DNA from: Vibrio alfacsensis
GTDB lineage: Bacteria > Pseudomonadota > Gammaproteobacteria > Enterobacterales > Vibrionaceae
Direction: 5' to 3'
Assembly: GCF_003544875.1 (NCBI RefSeq)
Contig: NZ_CP032093.1
Span: 1,364,001 to 1,428,000, forward strand
DNA: 64,000 nt
Shown here one piece after another: positions 50,025-60,897 of this stretch. The notes under the pieces are model-generated. The model had not been told where the DNA came from, searched no databases, and was given only the letters and a program-made list of their open reading frames with translations. Position 1 is the first letter of the stretch, and each line of letters begins with the position of its first letter. The translations under genes and the position numbers were made by a program.

Positions 50025-50060
50025 TAAAAAAGAGTCAATTGATTGATTCAATTGACTCTT
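50025..50060 (-). terminator. Terminator of proVWX
   Basis: A 12-bp perfect stem AGAGTCAATTGA/TCAATTGACTCT, followed on the minus strand by TTTTTT. Confidence 0.88.
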
Positions 50061-50089
50061 ATAAACATCAAACGAGTGTACAGTGTTGA

Positions 50090-51097
50090 TTACATTGCCG
50101 CTTTTTTCGCTTCTGCTACCCAAGAGTCGAAGAGGCCTTGATTTGCTTTAATCCAACCATTTACATGAGACTCGATGTCTGCAGAACTATTTTTCCCTTG
50201 GCTCATCATCATGTTTTGAGCGCTCACGTCATTGATGTCGAGTTTTACGATCTCAAACAGTTTCGCCGCAGATGGATTTTTTTCTGCAAATTCTTTGTTT
50301 GCCACAATACGCATTGAGTTCATTTCAAACCCGTAGTTTTTGCCATTTGCTAATGCTGTGTCGACATCTTTACGCTCACCTGGCAGCGCAGAGAAAGGCA
50401 CTTCTAGCCATACCACGTCTTTACCCGGAATTAATACGCCACTTACCCAGTAAGGTGTCCATGTGTAATAGAGAATCGGGTCGCCTTTCTTATAACGTGA
50501 GATGGTATCTGCGATGATTGCTGCGTAGTTACCTTGGTTGTGGGTGACAGTGTCACGAAGCTTGTAAGCGTTTAACTGCTCCTCAATCACCATTTCACAG
50601 CCCCATCCTGGGTTACAGCCAGTTAGATCAGCTTTACCATCACCATTCGCATCAAACAATTTCGCTAACTCAGGGTCAGTCAATTGGCCAATGTTGGTAA
50701 TGTTGTATTTCTCTGCGGTCTTTTTATCAATTAAATAACCTTGCGCAGCCCCACTGACGTATTGACCTTGACGATAGAATTTCTCGTCACCACCAGACAT
50801 GGTGTATTTATCCGCATGAAGAGGAAACCAACCTACTGCAAGAAACGTGGCGTCGCCTTTTGCAATGGAAGTGTAACCAACGTTGTAATCGACTTCTTTG
50901 GTTGGTTTTACATCGTAACCTAGCGCTTCTAGGGCACGGTTAACAATCAAAGTTTGAAAGGTTTCTTCTGCAACGGTGGATTGAACTGGCTGAACAGAAA
51001 CGCCTTTGCCTGGAAGATCATTTGCCAATGCGCTCATAGAAAAGGTCATTGTCGTCAAAGCACCTGCCGTTAGGGCTTTCTTCCATGAATTAGTCAT
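50090..51097 (-). CDS. proX: Glycine betaine/proline ABC transporter binding protein
   Basis: Periplasmic receptor for glycine betaine. The 335 residues have a signal peptide ([12 protein letters not shown] to [11 protein letters not shown]), then the OpuAC/ProX fold with aromatic-rich segments ([24 protein letters not shown]) that form the betaine cage, and a Cys pair in [12 protein letters not shown]. Its ATG overlaps the end of proW by eight bases. Confidence 0.93.
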   Translation of the reverse strand: MTNSWKKALTAGALTTMTFSMSALANDLPGKGVSVQPVQSTVAEETFQTLIVNRALEALGYDVKPTKEVDYNVGYTSIAKGDATFLAVGWFPLHADKYTMSGGDEKFYRQGQYVSGAAQGYLIDKKTAEKYNITNIGQLTDPELAKLFDANGDGKADLTGCNPGWGCEMVIEEQLNAYKLRDTVTHNQGNYAAIIADTISRYKKGDPILYYTWTPYWVSGVLIPGKDVVWLEVPFSALPGERKDVDTALANGKNYGFEMNSMRIVANKEFAEKNPSAAKLFEIVKLDINDVSAQNMMMSQGKNSSADIESHVNGWIKANQGLFDSWVAEAKKAAM

Positions 51098-52187
51098 TTG
51101 TATTTCTCCTTAATTTTAGGTCAGGTTGTTTCTTCTTTCTTGTCAGTTGTAATAGGCCAGAGATAGGGCCAGTGTGATACCAACGCACTTTCGTATTTCC
51201 GGCGTTGACACCAAGAACTTGAGTTATGCGGTCAAGTAAGATCGCAAGAATGACGATGCCAATACCACCGACAGCGGCAAGTCCCATATCTAATCGACCA
51301 ATTCCTCTTAATACCATTTGTCCTAAACCGCCAACGGCAATCATGGAGGCAATTACGACCATTGACAGTGAAAGCATCAATGTTTGGTTTACCCCAGCCA
51401 TAATGGTAGGTAGAGCTAAAGGAAGTTGGATTCGATAAAGCATCTGTTTCTTGCTTGCGCCGAACGAGTGACCGGCTTCAATAAGCTCTTCAGGTACTTG
51501 TTGAATACCAAGAATAGTGAGTCGAACAACTGGAGGTAGAGCAAATATGATGGTCACGACGACACCTGGCACGTTACCGATACCAAATAACATGACGATA
51601 GGAACCAAATACACAAACGCCGGGGTCGTTTGCATTGCATCGAGTATTGGCCGCACGATTTTTGCGGCGGTTTGACTGCGTGCTAACCAAATACCCATAG
51701 GGAGACCGATGAGCAGGCAAAAGAAAACGGAAGTGAGCACCAGAGACAGCGTCGTCATCGCTTGTGTCCATGCGCCAATTAATCCGATAAAAATAAGAGA
51801 AAGCAGAGTCGCCACGCCCAAACGCAAATTAGAAAATTGCCATGCGAGTAAAAATAGAATCAACAGCATGAAAGGCGCTGGGGTGGAAACCAATGCGGTT
51901 TCAAATGAAGAAAGAATAAAATCAATGGGAACTCGAATTGCTTGAAAGACGGGCCTGCCGTGCTCAACGAGCCAATCTAACCCTGACTCGACCCAAGTAT
52001 CTAACGGTAACACGGCATCTTGAAATGGATTCATTACATCAAATGTTGTATCTTCCACCGTTTCTGTGTTGAGCCAGTCATTATTTGCCGTTGTTGGTGA
52101 ATCTTGTGCCCACGGATTACTTTGAGCTTCCGGTTCTTGAGTCGTCTGTGACCATGGATCGTTGTTGGTTGTTTCTGATGGCATCAC
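51090..52187 (-). CDS. proW: Glycine betaine/proline ABC transporter permease
   Basis: Inner-membrane permease of the ProU system. A long polar N-terminal part (about 90 residues, as in E. coli ProW) comes before the membrane helices. The EAA loop is [23 protein letters not shown]. 365 residues, normal. Starts one base after proV ends. Confidence 0.94.
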   Translation of the reverse strand: MMPSETTNNDPWSQTTQEPEAQSNPWAQDSPTTANNDWLNTETVEDTTFDVMNPFQDAVLPLDTWVESGLDWLVEHGRPVFQAIRVPIDFILSSFETALVSTPAPFMLLILFLLAWQFSNLRLGVATLLSLIFIGLIGAWTQAMTTLSLVLTSVFFCLLIGLPMGIWLARSQTAAKIVRPILDAMQTTPAFVYLVPIVMLFGIGNVPGVVVTIIFALPPVVRLTILGIQQVPEELIEAGHSFGASKKQMLYRIQLPLALPTIMAGVNQTLMLSLSMVVIASMIAVGGLGQMVLRGIGRLDMGLAAVGGIGIVILAILLDRITQVLGVNAGNTKVRWYHTGPISGLLQLTRKKKQPDLKLRRNTND

Positions 52188-52188
52188 A

Positions 52189-53376
52189 TTATTCCTTATC
52201 CAACGTTTGTAAGAGACGCGATTTCGTCACGACGCCAAAGTAAGCACCTTGCTCATCCACAACAGGGACGGCGTAAGGAACGTTAGCAACGGTTCCGAGA
52301 ATTTCGTTGATGGATTGTTGCGGCAGCAAAGTCACGCCATCTTCAAGTTGTGCACTGGCTAGGGAACGGTTTTCTTTGTGAGCGAGGCGTAATGAGTCTA
52401 TCGAAACAATGCCGGAGTAATGGTTGGAACGGTCAACGACGATGCCATAATCTCGATCATGATCCATTAGAATCTGCATCGCTGAACCAGGCCCATCGTA
52501 TTCAGACTTCTTAAATACTGCGGCAGGCTTCTTACGAGCAATGTCTCTTGCAGTAAGCACACTGGCTACATTGACTCCGCGGAAAAAGGCTTCAACATAA
52601 TCGTTGGCAGGGTTATGGAGTATTTCATCGGGTGTTCCTACTTGAACCACATCACCATTTTGCATAATTGCGATTCGGTCACCGATTCGCATCGCTTCGT
52701 CTAAGTCATGAGAAATGAAAACGATGGTTCGCTTATCATCGTTTTGAAGACGAATCAGCTCATCTTGCATTTCAGTTCGAATAAGAGGATCGAGTGCTGA
52801 AAAGGCTTCATCCATTAGTAGGATATCTGGGTCGCAAGCGAGCGCTCGAGCCAAACCGACACGCTGCTTCATTCCACCGGACAATTCATCAGGATAAGAA
52901 TCGGCGTTTGCTTCTAGACCAACACGTTGAAGTGCATCGAGGGCGCTTTTATTACGCTCGTTGAGGTTAACCCCCGCTAATTCGAGACCAAACGCGGCAT
53001 TTTCAACGACAGTCATATGAGGCATCAGAGCAAAGTTTTGGAATACCATTGAGATGTCGTTTCGGCGAACTTTTCTTAACTCATCGTCGGAAATATGGGC
53101 GATGTCATTGCCTTTAAGGTAGACGCTTCCCTTGGAGGGTTCGATTAATCGGTTAAGTAGGCGAACTAACGTAGACTTTCCTGAACCAGACAGCCCCATG
53201 ATGACAAAAATTTCTCCCTCATTGATTGAGAGCGAGACATTATTAACACCGACCGTTAATCCAGTTTGCTCAAAGATCTGATCTTTATCTATGCCTTTCT
53301 CTATCAATGAGAATGCTTGTTCGTGATTGTCACCAAACACTTTATACAGTCCCTTAACTTCCAGTATGGGATCCAT
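52189..53376 (-). CDS. proV: Glycine betaine/proline ABC transporter ATPase
   Basis: ATPase of the ProU osmoprotectant importer. Walker A is [10 protein letters not shown], the signature [17 protein letters not shown], Walker [15 protein letters not shown]. Two CBS domains lie at the C-terminus (about 280-395), which in related importers sense ionic strength. First gene of the proVWX unit, expected to be induced by salt. Confidence 0.95.
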   Translation of the reverse strand: MDPILEVKGLYKVFGDNHEQAFSLIEKGIDKDQIFEQTGLTVGVNNVSLSINEGEIFVIMGLSGSGKSTLVRLLNRLIEPSKGSVYLKGNDIAHISDDELRKVRRNDISMVFQNFALMPHMTVVENAAFGLELAGVNLNERNKSALDALQRVGLEANADSYPDELSGGMKQRVGLARALACDPDILLMDEAFSALDPLIRTEMQDELIRLQNDDKRTIVFISHDLDEAMRIGDRIAIMQNGDVVQVGTPDEILHNPANDYVEAFFRGVNVASVLTARDIARKKPAAVFKKSEYDGPGSAMQILMDHDRDYGIVVDRSNHYSGIVSIDSLRLAHKENRSLASAQLEDGVTLLPQQSINEILGTVANVPYAVPVVDEQGAYFGVVTKSRLLQTLDKE

Positions 53377-53790
53377 TTGAATTGTCCTTAATGTGTATAG
53401 TTTATCGTCAAATGTTTTGTACTCTAAGCAAAAGTGGCGAAAATTTCAATAAAACAGTCAATTTGATCCGGTTTATATGGGGTAGTAATGAACGTTTTTC
53501 TGATTTCTTTGGTGGTATCTTGTTGATATCTATATGCTGGTTTGACTTTAAAACTAAATGAGGTGACACGAGTGTTATAGTTCTCAGATATGATTTGATT
53601 GTTCGTAATCTAATTAATTAAGTGCTCAATTAGTGTGATGTTGTGATTTTGCATTGACATCATACTGGTTTGGTTAAAGACTTTATGCTGAATATTGCAT
53701 CAGTTGTTACTGGGTATGGATTTATTTATTGCTTGATTACGATCTTGGTGATATTTATCACTACAGTTTAGGAAGTACATGGAATAAAGA
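53377..53790. promoter_or_regulatory. Divergent region between proV and the DUF294 gene
   Basis: 414 AT-rich bases without a gene; promoters for both directions must lie here. Several TTGAC-like boxes exist (for example near 53545 and 53655), but pairs with a good -10 cannot be chosen safely by eye. Confidence 0.4.
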
Positions 53791-55671
53791 ATGGAAGCCG
53801 AGCAATTAGAAGTTCTCAACTTCATTAGCCAACACCCTCCTTTTGATGATCTACCGGAAGAACAACTTAGAAACATTGCACTGAATGCGGAAGTAGCTTA
53901 TTACCGAGCGGGTACTGACATTCTTAAAAAAGGCGATGATATTCGTGATCTCTACATGATTCGTAGCGGTGTAGTAGAAATCTATCGACGCAAAGGTGAG
54001 TTGTACAACCGCTTTGATACTGGTGGTGTATTTGGCCAGATGGGCCTATTGATGAATAACCGTGTTCGGATGCCGGCAAAAGCAATAGAAGATACTCTAG
54101 TGTACTGCATACCAGAAAAAATCTTCGTTGAACTTTGCGATGAATTTGAGAATTTTGCGGACTTCATGGAATTAGAAGACAGTGCAAGATTGCGCACTGC
54201 CGTTTCTAATCATTCAGATGGCAACGATTTTACTACGGCGAAAGCGCGCAAAATATTAAGCCGAGAACCCGTCACTTTAGAAGCGACCGCAACCATTCAA
54301 GAAGCGGCAATATTGATGGCCGAAGAGGGGGTGACAGCCTTACTCATTGTTCGACCGTTTGAAGAATTGACGGAAGAAGATGATGATCAATTGTTGGGTA
54401 TTTTGACTGACCGCGATCTCTGTATTCGAGTCTTAGCGCAAGGAATTGAGACCAACATTCAAGTCAGCGAAGTCATGACCTATGACGTCGTGTCACTCGA
54501 CTATAGTGCATATGTGTTTGAAGCTATGCTCACGATGTTGCGGTATAACGTTCATCATTTGCCAATTTTAAAGGACCGCAAACCAATTGGCGTGATCAGT
54601 ATGACGGATATTGTTCGTTATGAATCACAAAACAGTTTGTTGCTCGTGAGCTCTATTTTCCAACAAAACACGGTAGAGGATCTTAAAGCTGTCTCTAAAC
54701 AGGTGAAAGATTGCTTTGTTCGCATGGTGAGTGAAGATGCCAATGCGCACATGGTTGGCCGCGCGATGTCGGTGATTGGTTCTAGCTTTAAACAACGTTT
54801 AGCTGAACTTGCTGAGCAAGAGTTTGGTCCTGCTCCGATTCCTTATTGTTTAGTTGCGATGGGCTCGATGGCGCGTGATGAGCAGCTCATCGTGACAGAC
54901 CAAGACAATGCTCTTATTCTTGATAACAGTTATGATCCACAAAAACATGGCGAGTACTTTGCCCAGTTCGCTAAGTTTGTCTGTGATGGGCTAGCAGAAT
55001 GTGGTTATACCTATTGTACTGGCGATATCATGGCCACCAATCCTGAGTGGCGGAAAACACGCGCCGAATGGGAAGAATGTTTTGCTAACTGGATCGATAA
55101 CCCAACGCCAGAACGATTGCTCAATAGTAGTATCTTTTTCGATTTGCTAGGCGTGCATGGCCGTGTGAAGTGGGCCGAGCAACTGAGTGGATTTATTGCT
55201 CGTCGTGCTAAGAAGAACAGTCGATTTTTGGCTTGTATGGCTTATAACTCCATTCTTCGGACGCCGCCGCTGGGCTTTTTCAAAGATTTTGTGATGGAGA
55301 AAGATGGCCGTCATCGAAATTCCATCAACTTGAAGCGCCGTGGTACTGCGCCAATGGCAGATTTGATACGCGTCCATGCTTTAGCGATTGGTTCTCGCTC
55401 GCAAAATTCATTTGAACGTCTGGATGACATTAACAATGCGGGAATTTTACCGAAAGGGCGCGGGATGGACTTGAAAGACGCGATGGAACTGATTTACATG
55501 GTGCGTATTCGTCATCAGGCTTTAGATATAGAAAATGGCGAAGATCCAGATAACAATATTGAACCTGAGCATATGTCCGAGTTTGAGCGCCGGAATTTGA
55601 AAGCGGCATTTCAGATTTTAAGTAACGCCCAGAATTTTATTAAGTTCCGCTACCAGAGAAGCAGCAAATAA
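53791..55671 (+). CDS. Cyclic-nucleotide/CBS/DUF294 nucleotidyltransferase-like protein
   Basis: A 626-residue cytoplasmic signalling protein. Domains: cNMP-binding fold (about 15-120, GGVFGQMGLLMNNR), two CBS repeats (about 150-275, GVTALLIV and GILTDRDLCIRVL), and a DUF294 nucleotidyltransferase-like core with VAMGSMARDEQLIVTDQDNALI plus its C-terminal helical part. The GS-x-AR-x-E-type signature (here GSMARDEQ) resembles GlnE/GlnD nucleotidyltransferases. The stop shares a base with the next ATG. Pairing with a DEDD exonuclease near solute carriers is common; its target is unknown. Confidence 0.85.
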   Translation: MEAEQLEVLNFISQHPPFDDLPEEQLRNIALNAEVAYYRAGTDILKKGDDIRDLYMIRSGVVEIYRRKGELYNRFDTGGVFGQMGLLMNNRVRMPAKAIEDTLVYCIPEKIFVELCDEFENFADFMELEDSARLRTAVSNHSDGNDFTTAKARKILSREPVTLEATATIQEAAILMAEEGVTALLIVRPFEELTEEDDDQLLGILTDRDLCIRVLAQGIETNIQVSEVMTYDVVSLDYSAYVFEAMLTMLRYNVHHLPILKDRKPIGVISMTDIVRYESQNSLLLVSSIFQQNTVEDLKAVSKQVKDCFVRMVSEDANAHMVGRAMSVIGSSFKQRLAELAEQEFGPAPIPYCLVAMGSMARDEQLIVTDQDNALILDNSYDPQKHGEYFAQFAKFVCDGLAECGYTYCTGDIMATNPEWRKTRAEWEECFANWIDNPTPERLLNSSIFFDLLGVHGRVKWAEQLSGFIARRAKKNSRFLACMAYNSILRTPPLGFFKDFVMEKDGRHRNSINLKRRGTAPMADLIRVHALAIGSRSQNSFERLDDINNAGILPKGRGMDLKDAMELIYMVRIRHQALDIENGEDPDNNIEPEHMSEFERRNLKAAFQILSNAQNFIKFRYQRSSK

Positions 55672-56417
55672 TGTGGTTTTCTAAAAGTAAGCACGGTGAT
55701 TCACCGTTACTTAATACCAGCCAGACTCCTGAATGGTCAAAGTTGTTTCAGCAATTGGCTGCCAAGGCGAAAGACGAACGACTTAAGCGTTACTACTCAA
55801 CACCAATTGCAGATGGTGATACGCCACTTAAAGACGTGCCTTTTGTGTCTATCGATTTTGAAACCACAGGTTTGAACGCAGAAGAAGATGCGATTCTAAC
55901 CATCGGTCTTGTGCCTTTTACTATCGATAGAGTTCAATGTTTGGGATCACGTCATTGGATCGTGAACCCGAACCGAGAGCTAAATGAAGAGTCGGTTGTT
56001 ATTCATGGTATTACCGATTCTGAAGTACGTACTGCCCCTCAGTTAGAAGAGATACTGGACTCGATCTTAGAGGCGATGAGCGGAAAGGTGGTTTTGGTCC
56101 ACTATAAGAATATTGAGCGCCAGTTTTTCAATAACGCGTTATTAAACACAATAGGGGAGGGGATTCAATTCCCGGTTGTGGATACCTTAGATATTGAGTA
56201 TGCAATTCAAAGGCGTCAATGCGAGGGGTGGATAAACCGACTAAAAGGTAAGAAACCGGGGTCCGTGCGTTTGGGGCATGCTCGAGAGAGGTATGGTTTA
56301 CCTGCTTATCAGCCTCATCATGCTTTAACGGATGCATTGGCAACGGCGGAGCTATTTCAAGCCCAGTTACAGCACCATTTTGACCGCGAAATGCCGCTGT
56401 CTAAAGTTTGGCAATAA
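55671..56417 (+). CDS. DEDDh 3'-5' exonuclease, DnaQ-like
   Basis: A 248-residue exonuclease. ExoI motif FVSIDFETTGLN, ExoII region near VLVHYKNIERQFFN, and ExoIII HHALTDALATAELF (His-x4-Asp) give the DEDDh set. It is not the polymerase epsilon subunit by context; it is coupled to the DUF294 gene by a one-base overlap and probably acts with it. Confidence 0.87.
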   Translation: MWFSKSKHGDSPLLNTSQTPEWSKLFQQLAAKAKDERLKRYYSTPIADGDTPLKDVPFVSIDFETTGLNAEEDAILTIGLVPFTIDRVQCLGSRHWIVNPNRELNEESVVIHGITDSEVRTAPQLEEILDSILEAMSGKVVLVHYKNIERQFFNNALLNTIGEGIQFPVVDTLDIEYAIQRRQCEGWINRLKGKKPGSVRLGHARERYGLPAYQPHHALTDALATAELFQAQLQHHFDREMPLSKVWQ

Positions 56418-56605
56418 AATTATTAGTCGTACCGATAACAAAATAAAATGCGTTATCGGAGTGTTTAACGTTAAAATTGCAGCGTAGAGCAATAATTCTA
56501 AAGACGATGCAAGAATCGTTTACAAGCGATACGACAAGTGATGCAAGAAAGCCATCACCCCAGTCCTACATTTTTATTTGGTCACAGATTTTAAGGAGAT
56601 AAATC

Positions 56606-58270
56606 GTGAGCACTGACAACAACGGTGGCATTCAACGCCCCGACGGTAAAGTTAATGCTATTGATACTGACTACCAGATTGGTCAGGATAACGTAGCGTT
56701 AAAAGTAGGCCCATTCGGCCTCGACATTCACAACCGAGTATTTGCAATTTCAGGTATGTCGATCATCCTGTTCGTAGTGCTAACACTTGCTTTCAGACAA
56801 CAAGTTGAACCGTTCTTCTCTGGACTACGTAACTGGCTTGTCTCTAACCTTGATTGGTTCTTCCTTTCTGCAGGTAACATTTTTGTCGTTGTGTGTTTGC
56901 TGTTAATCGTAACGCCGCTAGGTCGCGTGCGTATCGGTGGTACAGAAGCAACGCCTGATTACACCTATGCAGGTTGGCTAGCGATGTTGTTCGCAGCTGG
57001 TATGGGTATCGGCCTGGTCTTCTTTGGTGTATCTGAGCCAATGTCTCACTTTAGTGCAGCATTGGGTGGCGTGAACGTCGAGGGTGGTGTTCGTACTGAC
57101 TGGGCTCCACTAGGCGCTGCGCAAGGCAATACAGAAGCCGCTTCTGCACTAGGTATGGCTGCAACGATTTACCACTGGGCGCTTCACCCTTGGTCGATTT
57201 ATGCACTATTGGCTCTAGGTTTGGCGATTTTCTCGTTCAACAAAGGCCTACCTCTAACGATGCGTTCTATTTTCTACCCACTTTTCGGTGAGCGCGTTTG
57301 GGGTTGGGTTGGTCACGTGATCGATATTTTGGCTGTTATCGCTACAGTATTTGGTCTGGCGACGTCTCTTGGTTACGGCGCATCTCAAGCTGCTACAGGT
57401 CTGAACTTCTTATTCGATATCCCTGTGAATAATACTACTCAGGTTGTACTGATCGTGATTATTACAGCACTTGCATTGATTTCCGTGGTTGCTGGTTTGG
57501 ATAGTGGTGTCAAACGCTTATCTGAAATCAACATGGGACTAGCTGCGTTGTTGCTATTGTTTGTGATCATCGTTGGTCCAACTTTGGCGATCATGACAGG
57601 CTTCTTTGAGAACATTGGAGCGTACCTAACTAATATCCCAGCGCTGTCCATGCCATTTGGTCGTGAAGATGTAAACTACTCACAAGGTTGGACTGCATTC
57701 TACTGGGCGTGGTGGATCTCATGGTCACCATTCGTAGGTATGTTCATTGCACGTGTATCTCGTGGTCGCTCAGTTCGTGAATTTATCATTTGTGTTATTT
57801 TGATCCCATCTACCGTGTGTGTCCTTTGGATGACGGCGTTTGGTGGTACTGCAATTAGCCAATACGTGAACGATGGTTACCAAGCGGTATTCGACGCTGA
57901 ACTGCCGCTTAAACTGTTTGCGATGTTAGATGTGATGCCGCTGTCTGAAATCACTTCTATCGTTGGTATCATCCTAGTTGTGGTGTTCTTCATCACTTCA
58001 GCAGACTCAGGTTCTCTAGTGATCGATACGATCGCGGCTGGTGGTAAAGTGGATGCACCAACACCACAACGTGTATTCTGGTGTACGTTTGAGGGCTTAG
58101 TTGCGATTGCGCTAATGCTAGGTGGTGGTCTTGCGGCTGCTCAAGCAATGGCGGTAACAACGGGTCTACCATTTACTATCGTTCTTCTTGTTGCAACGGT
58201 ATCTTTGGTGAAAGGCTTGATGGATGAACCTCGTCCATCGTCTAAATCGGCGAAGAAAGCGAAAGCTTAA
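56606..58270 (+). CDS. BCCT-family betaine/compatible-solute transporter
   Basis: A 554-residue inner-membrane carrier with about twelve helices. The family signature WAWWISWSPFVGMFIARVSRGR is complete and contains the aromatic box that holds the trimethylammonium group. ATG or GTG start: the frame begins GTG at 56606 after AAGGAG. It lies between proVWX and ectABC in an osmoprotection block, so import of glycine betaine or a related solute is expected. Confidence 0.93.
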   Translation: MSTDNNGGIQRPDGKVNAIDTDYQIGQDNVALKVGPFGLDIHNRVFAISGMSIILFVVLTLAFRQQVEPFFSGLRNWLVSNLDWFFLSAGNIFVVVCLLLIVTPLGRVRIGGTEATPDYTYAGWLAMLFAAGMGIGLVFFGVSEPMSHFSAALGGVNVEGGVRTDWAPLGAAQGNTEAASALGMAATIYHWALHPWSIYALLALGLAIFSFNKGLPLTMRSIFYPLFGERVWGWVGHVIDILAVIATVFGLATSLGYGASQAATGLNFLFDIPVNNTTQVVLIVIITALALISVVAGLDSGVKRLSEINMGLAALLLLFVIIVGPTLAIMTGFFENIGAYLTNIPALSMPFGREDVNYSQGWTAFYWAWWISWSPFVGMFIARVSRGRSVREFIICVILIPSTVCVLWMTAFGGTAISQYVNDGYQAVFDAELPLKLFAMLDVMPLSEITSIVGIILVVVFFITSADSGSLVIDTIAAGGKVDAPTPQRVFWCTFEGLVAIALMLGGGLAAAQAMAVTTGLPFTIVLLVATVSLVKGLMDEPRPSSKSAKKAKA

Positions 58271-58291
58271 TTTTTCAGCTTAAAATATATA

Positions 58292-58319
58292 AAACGGCAT
58301 GCATCGGCATGCCGTTTTT
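58292..58319 (+). terminator. Terminator after the BCCT gene
   Basis: Stem AAACGGCATGC-ATCG-GCATGCCGTTT with a T run. Confidence 0.88.
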
Positions 58320-58575
58320 GTGTATTTCTTGGAAAACTCGGCTAAGAAAGCTCTGCGTTGTTTACGCCATTTATCTACAACATCTTTCGCTCATTGATGA
58401 AAATTCTTATGATGCTCTATAAATAAATTAGACCTCAAACAAAATTACTTTTCATGCTCAATTCAATTTCATGAGATCAAAATCACAAAACCCGCCTTTA
58501 AATAGGCTTGGGTTTGATTTTTACTACCAAAAAATGCTCATAATACGCCCGAAATTAATTAGAGTACGAAAGGAT
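58320..58575 (+). promoter_or_regulatory. Promoter region of the ectoine cluster
   Basis: About 255 AT-rich bases before ectA. In V. parahaemolyticus the ect genes are salt-induced and repressed by CosR; a CosR site cannot be placed here by eye. Confidence 0.4.
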
Positions 58576-59121
58576 ATGTATCTACACATGATCACATCAG
58601 CTCCTTGGGTGATGTATCCAGAAATTGGACAGGACCCAAGTCAAAAATGGATTTTTCGCGAGCCTAGAGCGGCCGATGGTGATGAAGTTTACAGCTTGAT
58701 CGCGGACTGCCCTCCGCTCGATATGAACTCTTCTTATTGTAACTTTCTCCAATCCACCCATTTCTCTAATACCTGCATCTTGGTCGAACATAAAGGTAAA
58801 GTAGCGGGCTTTATTTCTGGCTATCAAAAGCCATCAGAGCCTAGCGTCCTATTTGTTTGGCAAGTGGCGGTTGCTCCTCATGCTCGTGGTAAAGGGCTCG
58901 CATTTACTATGCTCGAAGCGCTTTTGAATCGAGATGGGCTAGAGAATATTTCCGCAATAGAAACAACAATTACCGAAGACAATGCGGCATCGTGGGCACT
59001 GTTTAAGAAGATCGATGCGAAACATGGCAACTTTGGTGAGGTGACGACTTTCTTGGACGAAATGGAGCACTTCAAAGGCAAGCACGATACAGAATATCTT
59101 TATCGTATTCCCCTCAAATAA
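58576..59121 (+). CDS. ectA: Diaminobutyrate acetyltransferase
   Basis: Second step of ectoine synthesis: acetylates 2,4-diaminobutyrate. A GNAT enzyme with the acetyl-CoA loop QVAVAPHARGKGLAFTML and ETTITEDNAASWALFKK. About 181 residues from ATG 58576, or 177 from ATG 58588 (MITSAPW), which has better spacing from AAGGA. Followed by ectB on the same strand. Confidence 0.95.
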   Translation: MYLHMITSAPWVMYPEIGQDPSQKWIFREPRAADGDEVYSLIADCPPLDMNSSYCNFLQSTHFSNTCILVEHKGKVAGFISGYQKPSEPSVLFVWQVAVAPHARGKGLAFTMLEALLNRDGLENISAIETTITEDNAASWALFKKIDAKHGNFGEVTTFLDEMEHFKGKHDTEYLYRIPLK

Positions 59122-59157
59122 CCTTTACTTACTAGGAATTAAATAAACGGTCTCATC

Positions 59158-60423
59158 ATGGATATTTTCAAAAAGCAGGAATCTAACGTTCGTTCATACT
59201 CCAACAGTTTTCCGGTGATCTTTCGCAAAGCAAAAGGGTGCTGGCTAGAAACAGAGCAAGGTGAGCGCTACCTAGACTTCCTTGCTGGAGCGGGATCTCT
59301 AAATTACGGACACAATAATTCAGAGCTTAAACAGGCATTACTTGAATACATCGAAATGGATGGTATTACTCATGGCCTTGATATGCATTCAGAGGCGAAA
59401 GCTTCATTCTTAGAAGCGTTAGATGACCTTATTCTTAAGCCAAGAAATTTGGAATACAAAGTACAGTTCACCGGGCCAACGGGAACAAACGCGGTAGAAG
59501 CGGCATTAAAACTGGCCAAAAAAGTAAAAGCAAGAAGTTCGATTGTTGCGTTTACTAATGGCTTTCATGGGTGCACTGCTGGGGCCTTAGCCGCGACAGG
59601 TAATCAGCATCATAGACAAGGTGCGGGCTCACCACTTAACAACGTTACGCGTATTCCATTTGAGGGCTATGCAGGTATTGATGGCTTAACGCTGTTTGAA
59701 ACCATGCTTAATGATAACTCAGCGGGCATGGATAAACCGGCGGCGGTTTTAATTGAAACAGTGCAAGGAGAGGGGGGGCTAAACGTCGCTTCCAACGCAT
59801 GGTTACAGAGATTAGAAAAAATATGCCATTCCAACGATATCCTCCTCATTGTTGATGACATTCAAGCTGGCTGTGGCCGAACGGGTACATTTTTCAGTTT
59901 TGAACCGTCAGGTATTAAGCCAGATATGGTTACGCTATCAAAATCCATTGGTGGTTATGGATTACCAATGGCTGTTGTACTGCTCAAACCAGAACTTGAT
60001 CAATGGAAGCCTGGTGAACATAACGGCACGTTTCGCGGGAATAATCACGCATTTATTACTGCAGCAAAAGCGTTAGAAGTCTATTGGTCAAATGACAACT
60101 TTGAACAACACATCAAACGCTGTTCAGAGAAAGTTGATGGAGTGATCCAACGCTGTGTTTCTCGTTTCCCAGAAATGTTTGTGCAGCGCAAAGGGCGCGG
60201 CATGATGATTGGAATCGAATGTCAAAACGGCCAGTTATCGGGTGATATCGCCAAAACATGTTTTGAAAAAGGCATGGTTATTGAAACGGCAGGCCCGAAT
60301 GATGAGGTTGTTAAGTTTTTCTGTCCGTTGACCATTACCAACGCAGAACTGGATCAAGGCCTAACAATATTTGAAGACGCAGTGGAAGCCATTGCAGCAA
60401 AACACTTTAAGAAAGCATCGTAA
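59158..60423 (+). CDS. ectB: Diaminobutyrate-2-oxoglutarate transaminase
   Basis: First ectoine-specific step: makes diaminobutyrate from aspartate semialdehyde using glutamate. A PLP class III aminotransferase, 421 residues, with [35 protein letters not shown] and the Schiff-base lysine region [15 protein letters not shown]. Full length. Confidence 0.97.
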   Translation: MDIFKKQESNVRSYSNSFPVIFRKAKGCWLETEQGERYLDFLAGAGSLNYGHNNSELKQALLEYIEMDGITHGLDMHSEAKASFLEALDDLILKPRNLEYKVQFTGPTGTNAVEAALKLAKKVKARSSIVAFTNGFHGCTAGALAATGNQHHRQGAGSPLNNVTRIPFEGYAGIDGLTLFETMLNDNSAGMDKPAAVLIETVQGEGGLNVASNAWLQRLEKICHSNDILLIVDDIQAGCGRTGTFFSFEPSGIKPDMVTLSKSIGGYGLPMAVVLLKPELDQWKPGEHNGTFRGNNHAFITAAKALEVYWSNDNFEQHIKRCSEKVDGVIQRCVSRFPEMFVQRKGRGMMIGIECQNGQLSGDIAKTCFEKGMVIETAGPNDEVVKFFCPLTITNAELDQGLTIFEDAVEAIAAKHFKKAS

Positions 60424-60436
60424 CAAGGAAAGAATT

Positions 60437-60823
60437 ATGATCGTTAGAACACTCGATGAGTGTCGTAACAGCGAAAGACGCGTAGTTTCAGATAACTGGG
60501 AAAGCGTTCGTATGCTGCTGAAAGATGACAATATGGGCTTCTCATTTCATATCACGACGATTTACGAAGACACCGAAACTCATATTCACTATCAAAACCA
60601 CTTAGAGTCGGTTTTCTGTATGAGTGGAGAGGGCGAAATCGAGGTTGTTGGAGGTAAGACTTACCCAATTAAGCCCGGTACGCTTTATATCCTTGATAAG
60701 CATGATGAGCATTATCTACGCGCTTATAAAAACAAAGAAATGGTTATGGCATGCGTATTTAATCCACCGATTACCGGTACGGAAGTGCACGATGAAAATG
60801 GTGTCTATCCTCTCGTGGATTAA
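60437..60823 (+). CDS. ectC: L-ectoine synthase
   Basis: Closes the ring of N-acetyl-diaminobutyrate to give ectoine. A 128-residue cupin: [40 protein letters not shown] (metal-site Glu/Tyr/His region) and [14 protein letters not shown] 60437 with AAGGAA upstream is chosen over the longer open frame overlapping ectB. Confidence 0.97.
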   Translation: MIVRTLDECRNSERRVVSDNWESVRMLLKDDNMGFSFHITTIYEDTETHIHYQNHLESVFCMSGEGEIEVVGGKTYPIKPGTLYILDKHDEHYLRAYKNKEMVMACVFNPPITGTEVHDENGVYPLVD

Positions 60824-60897
60824 CCATGTGTATTTGGGGTGAATTCACCCCATTTCCCCATTTCTTTTAAACATGACCAATTATTAAGGCCCCGCGC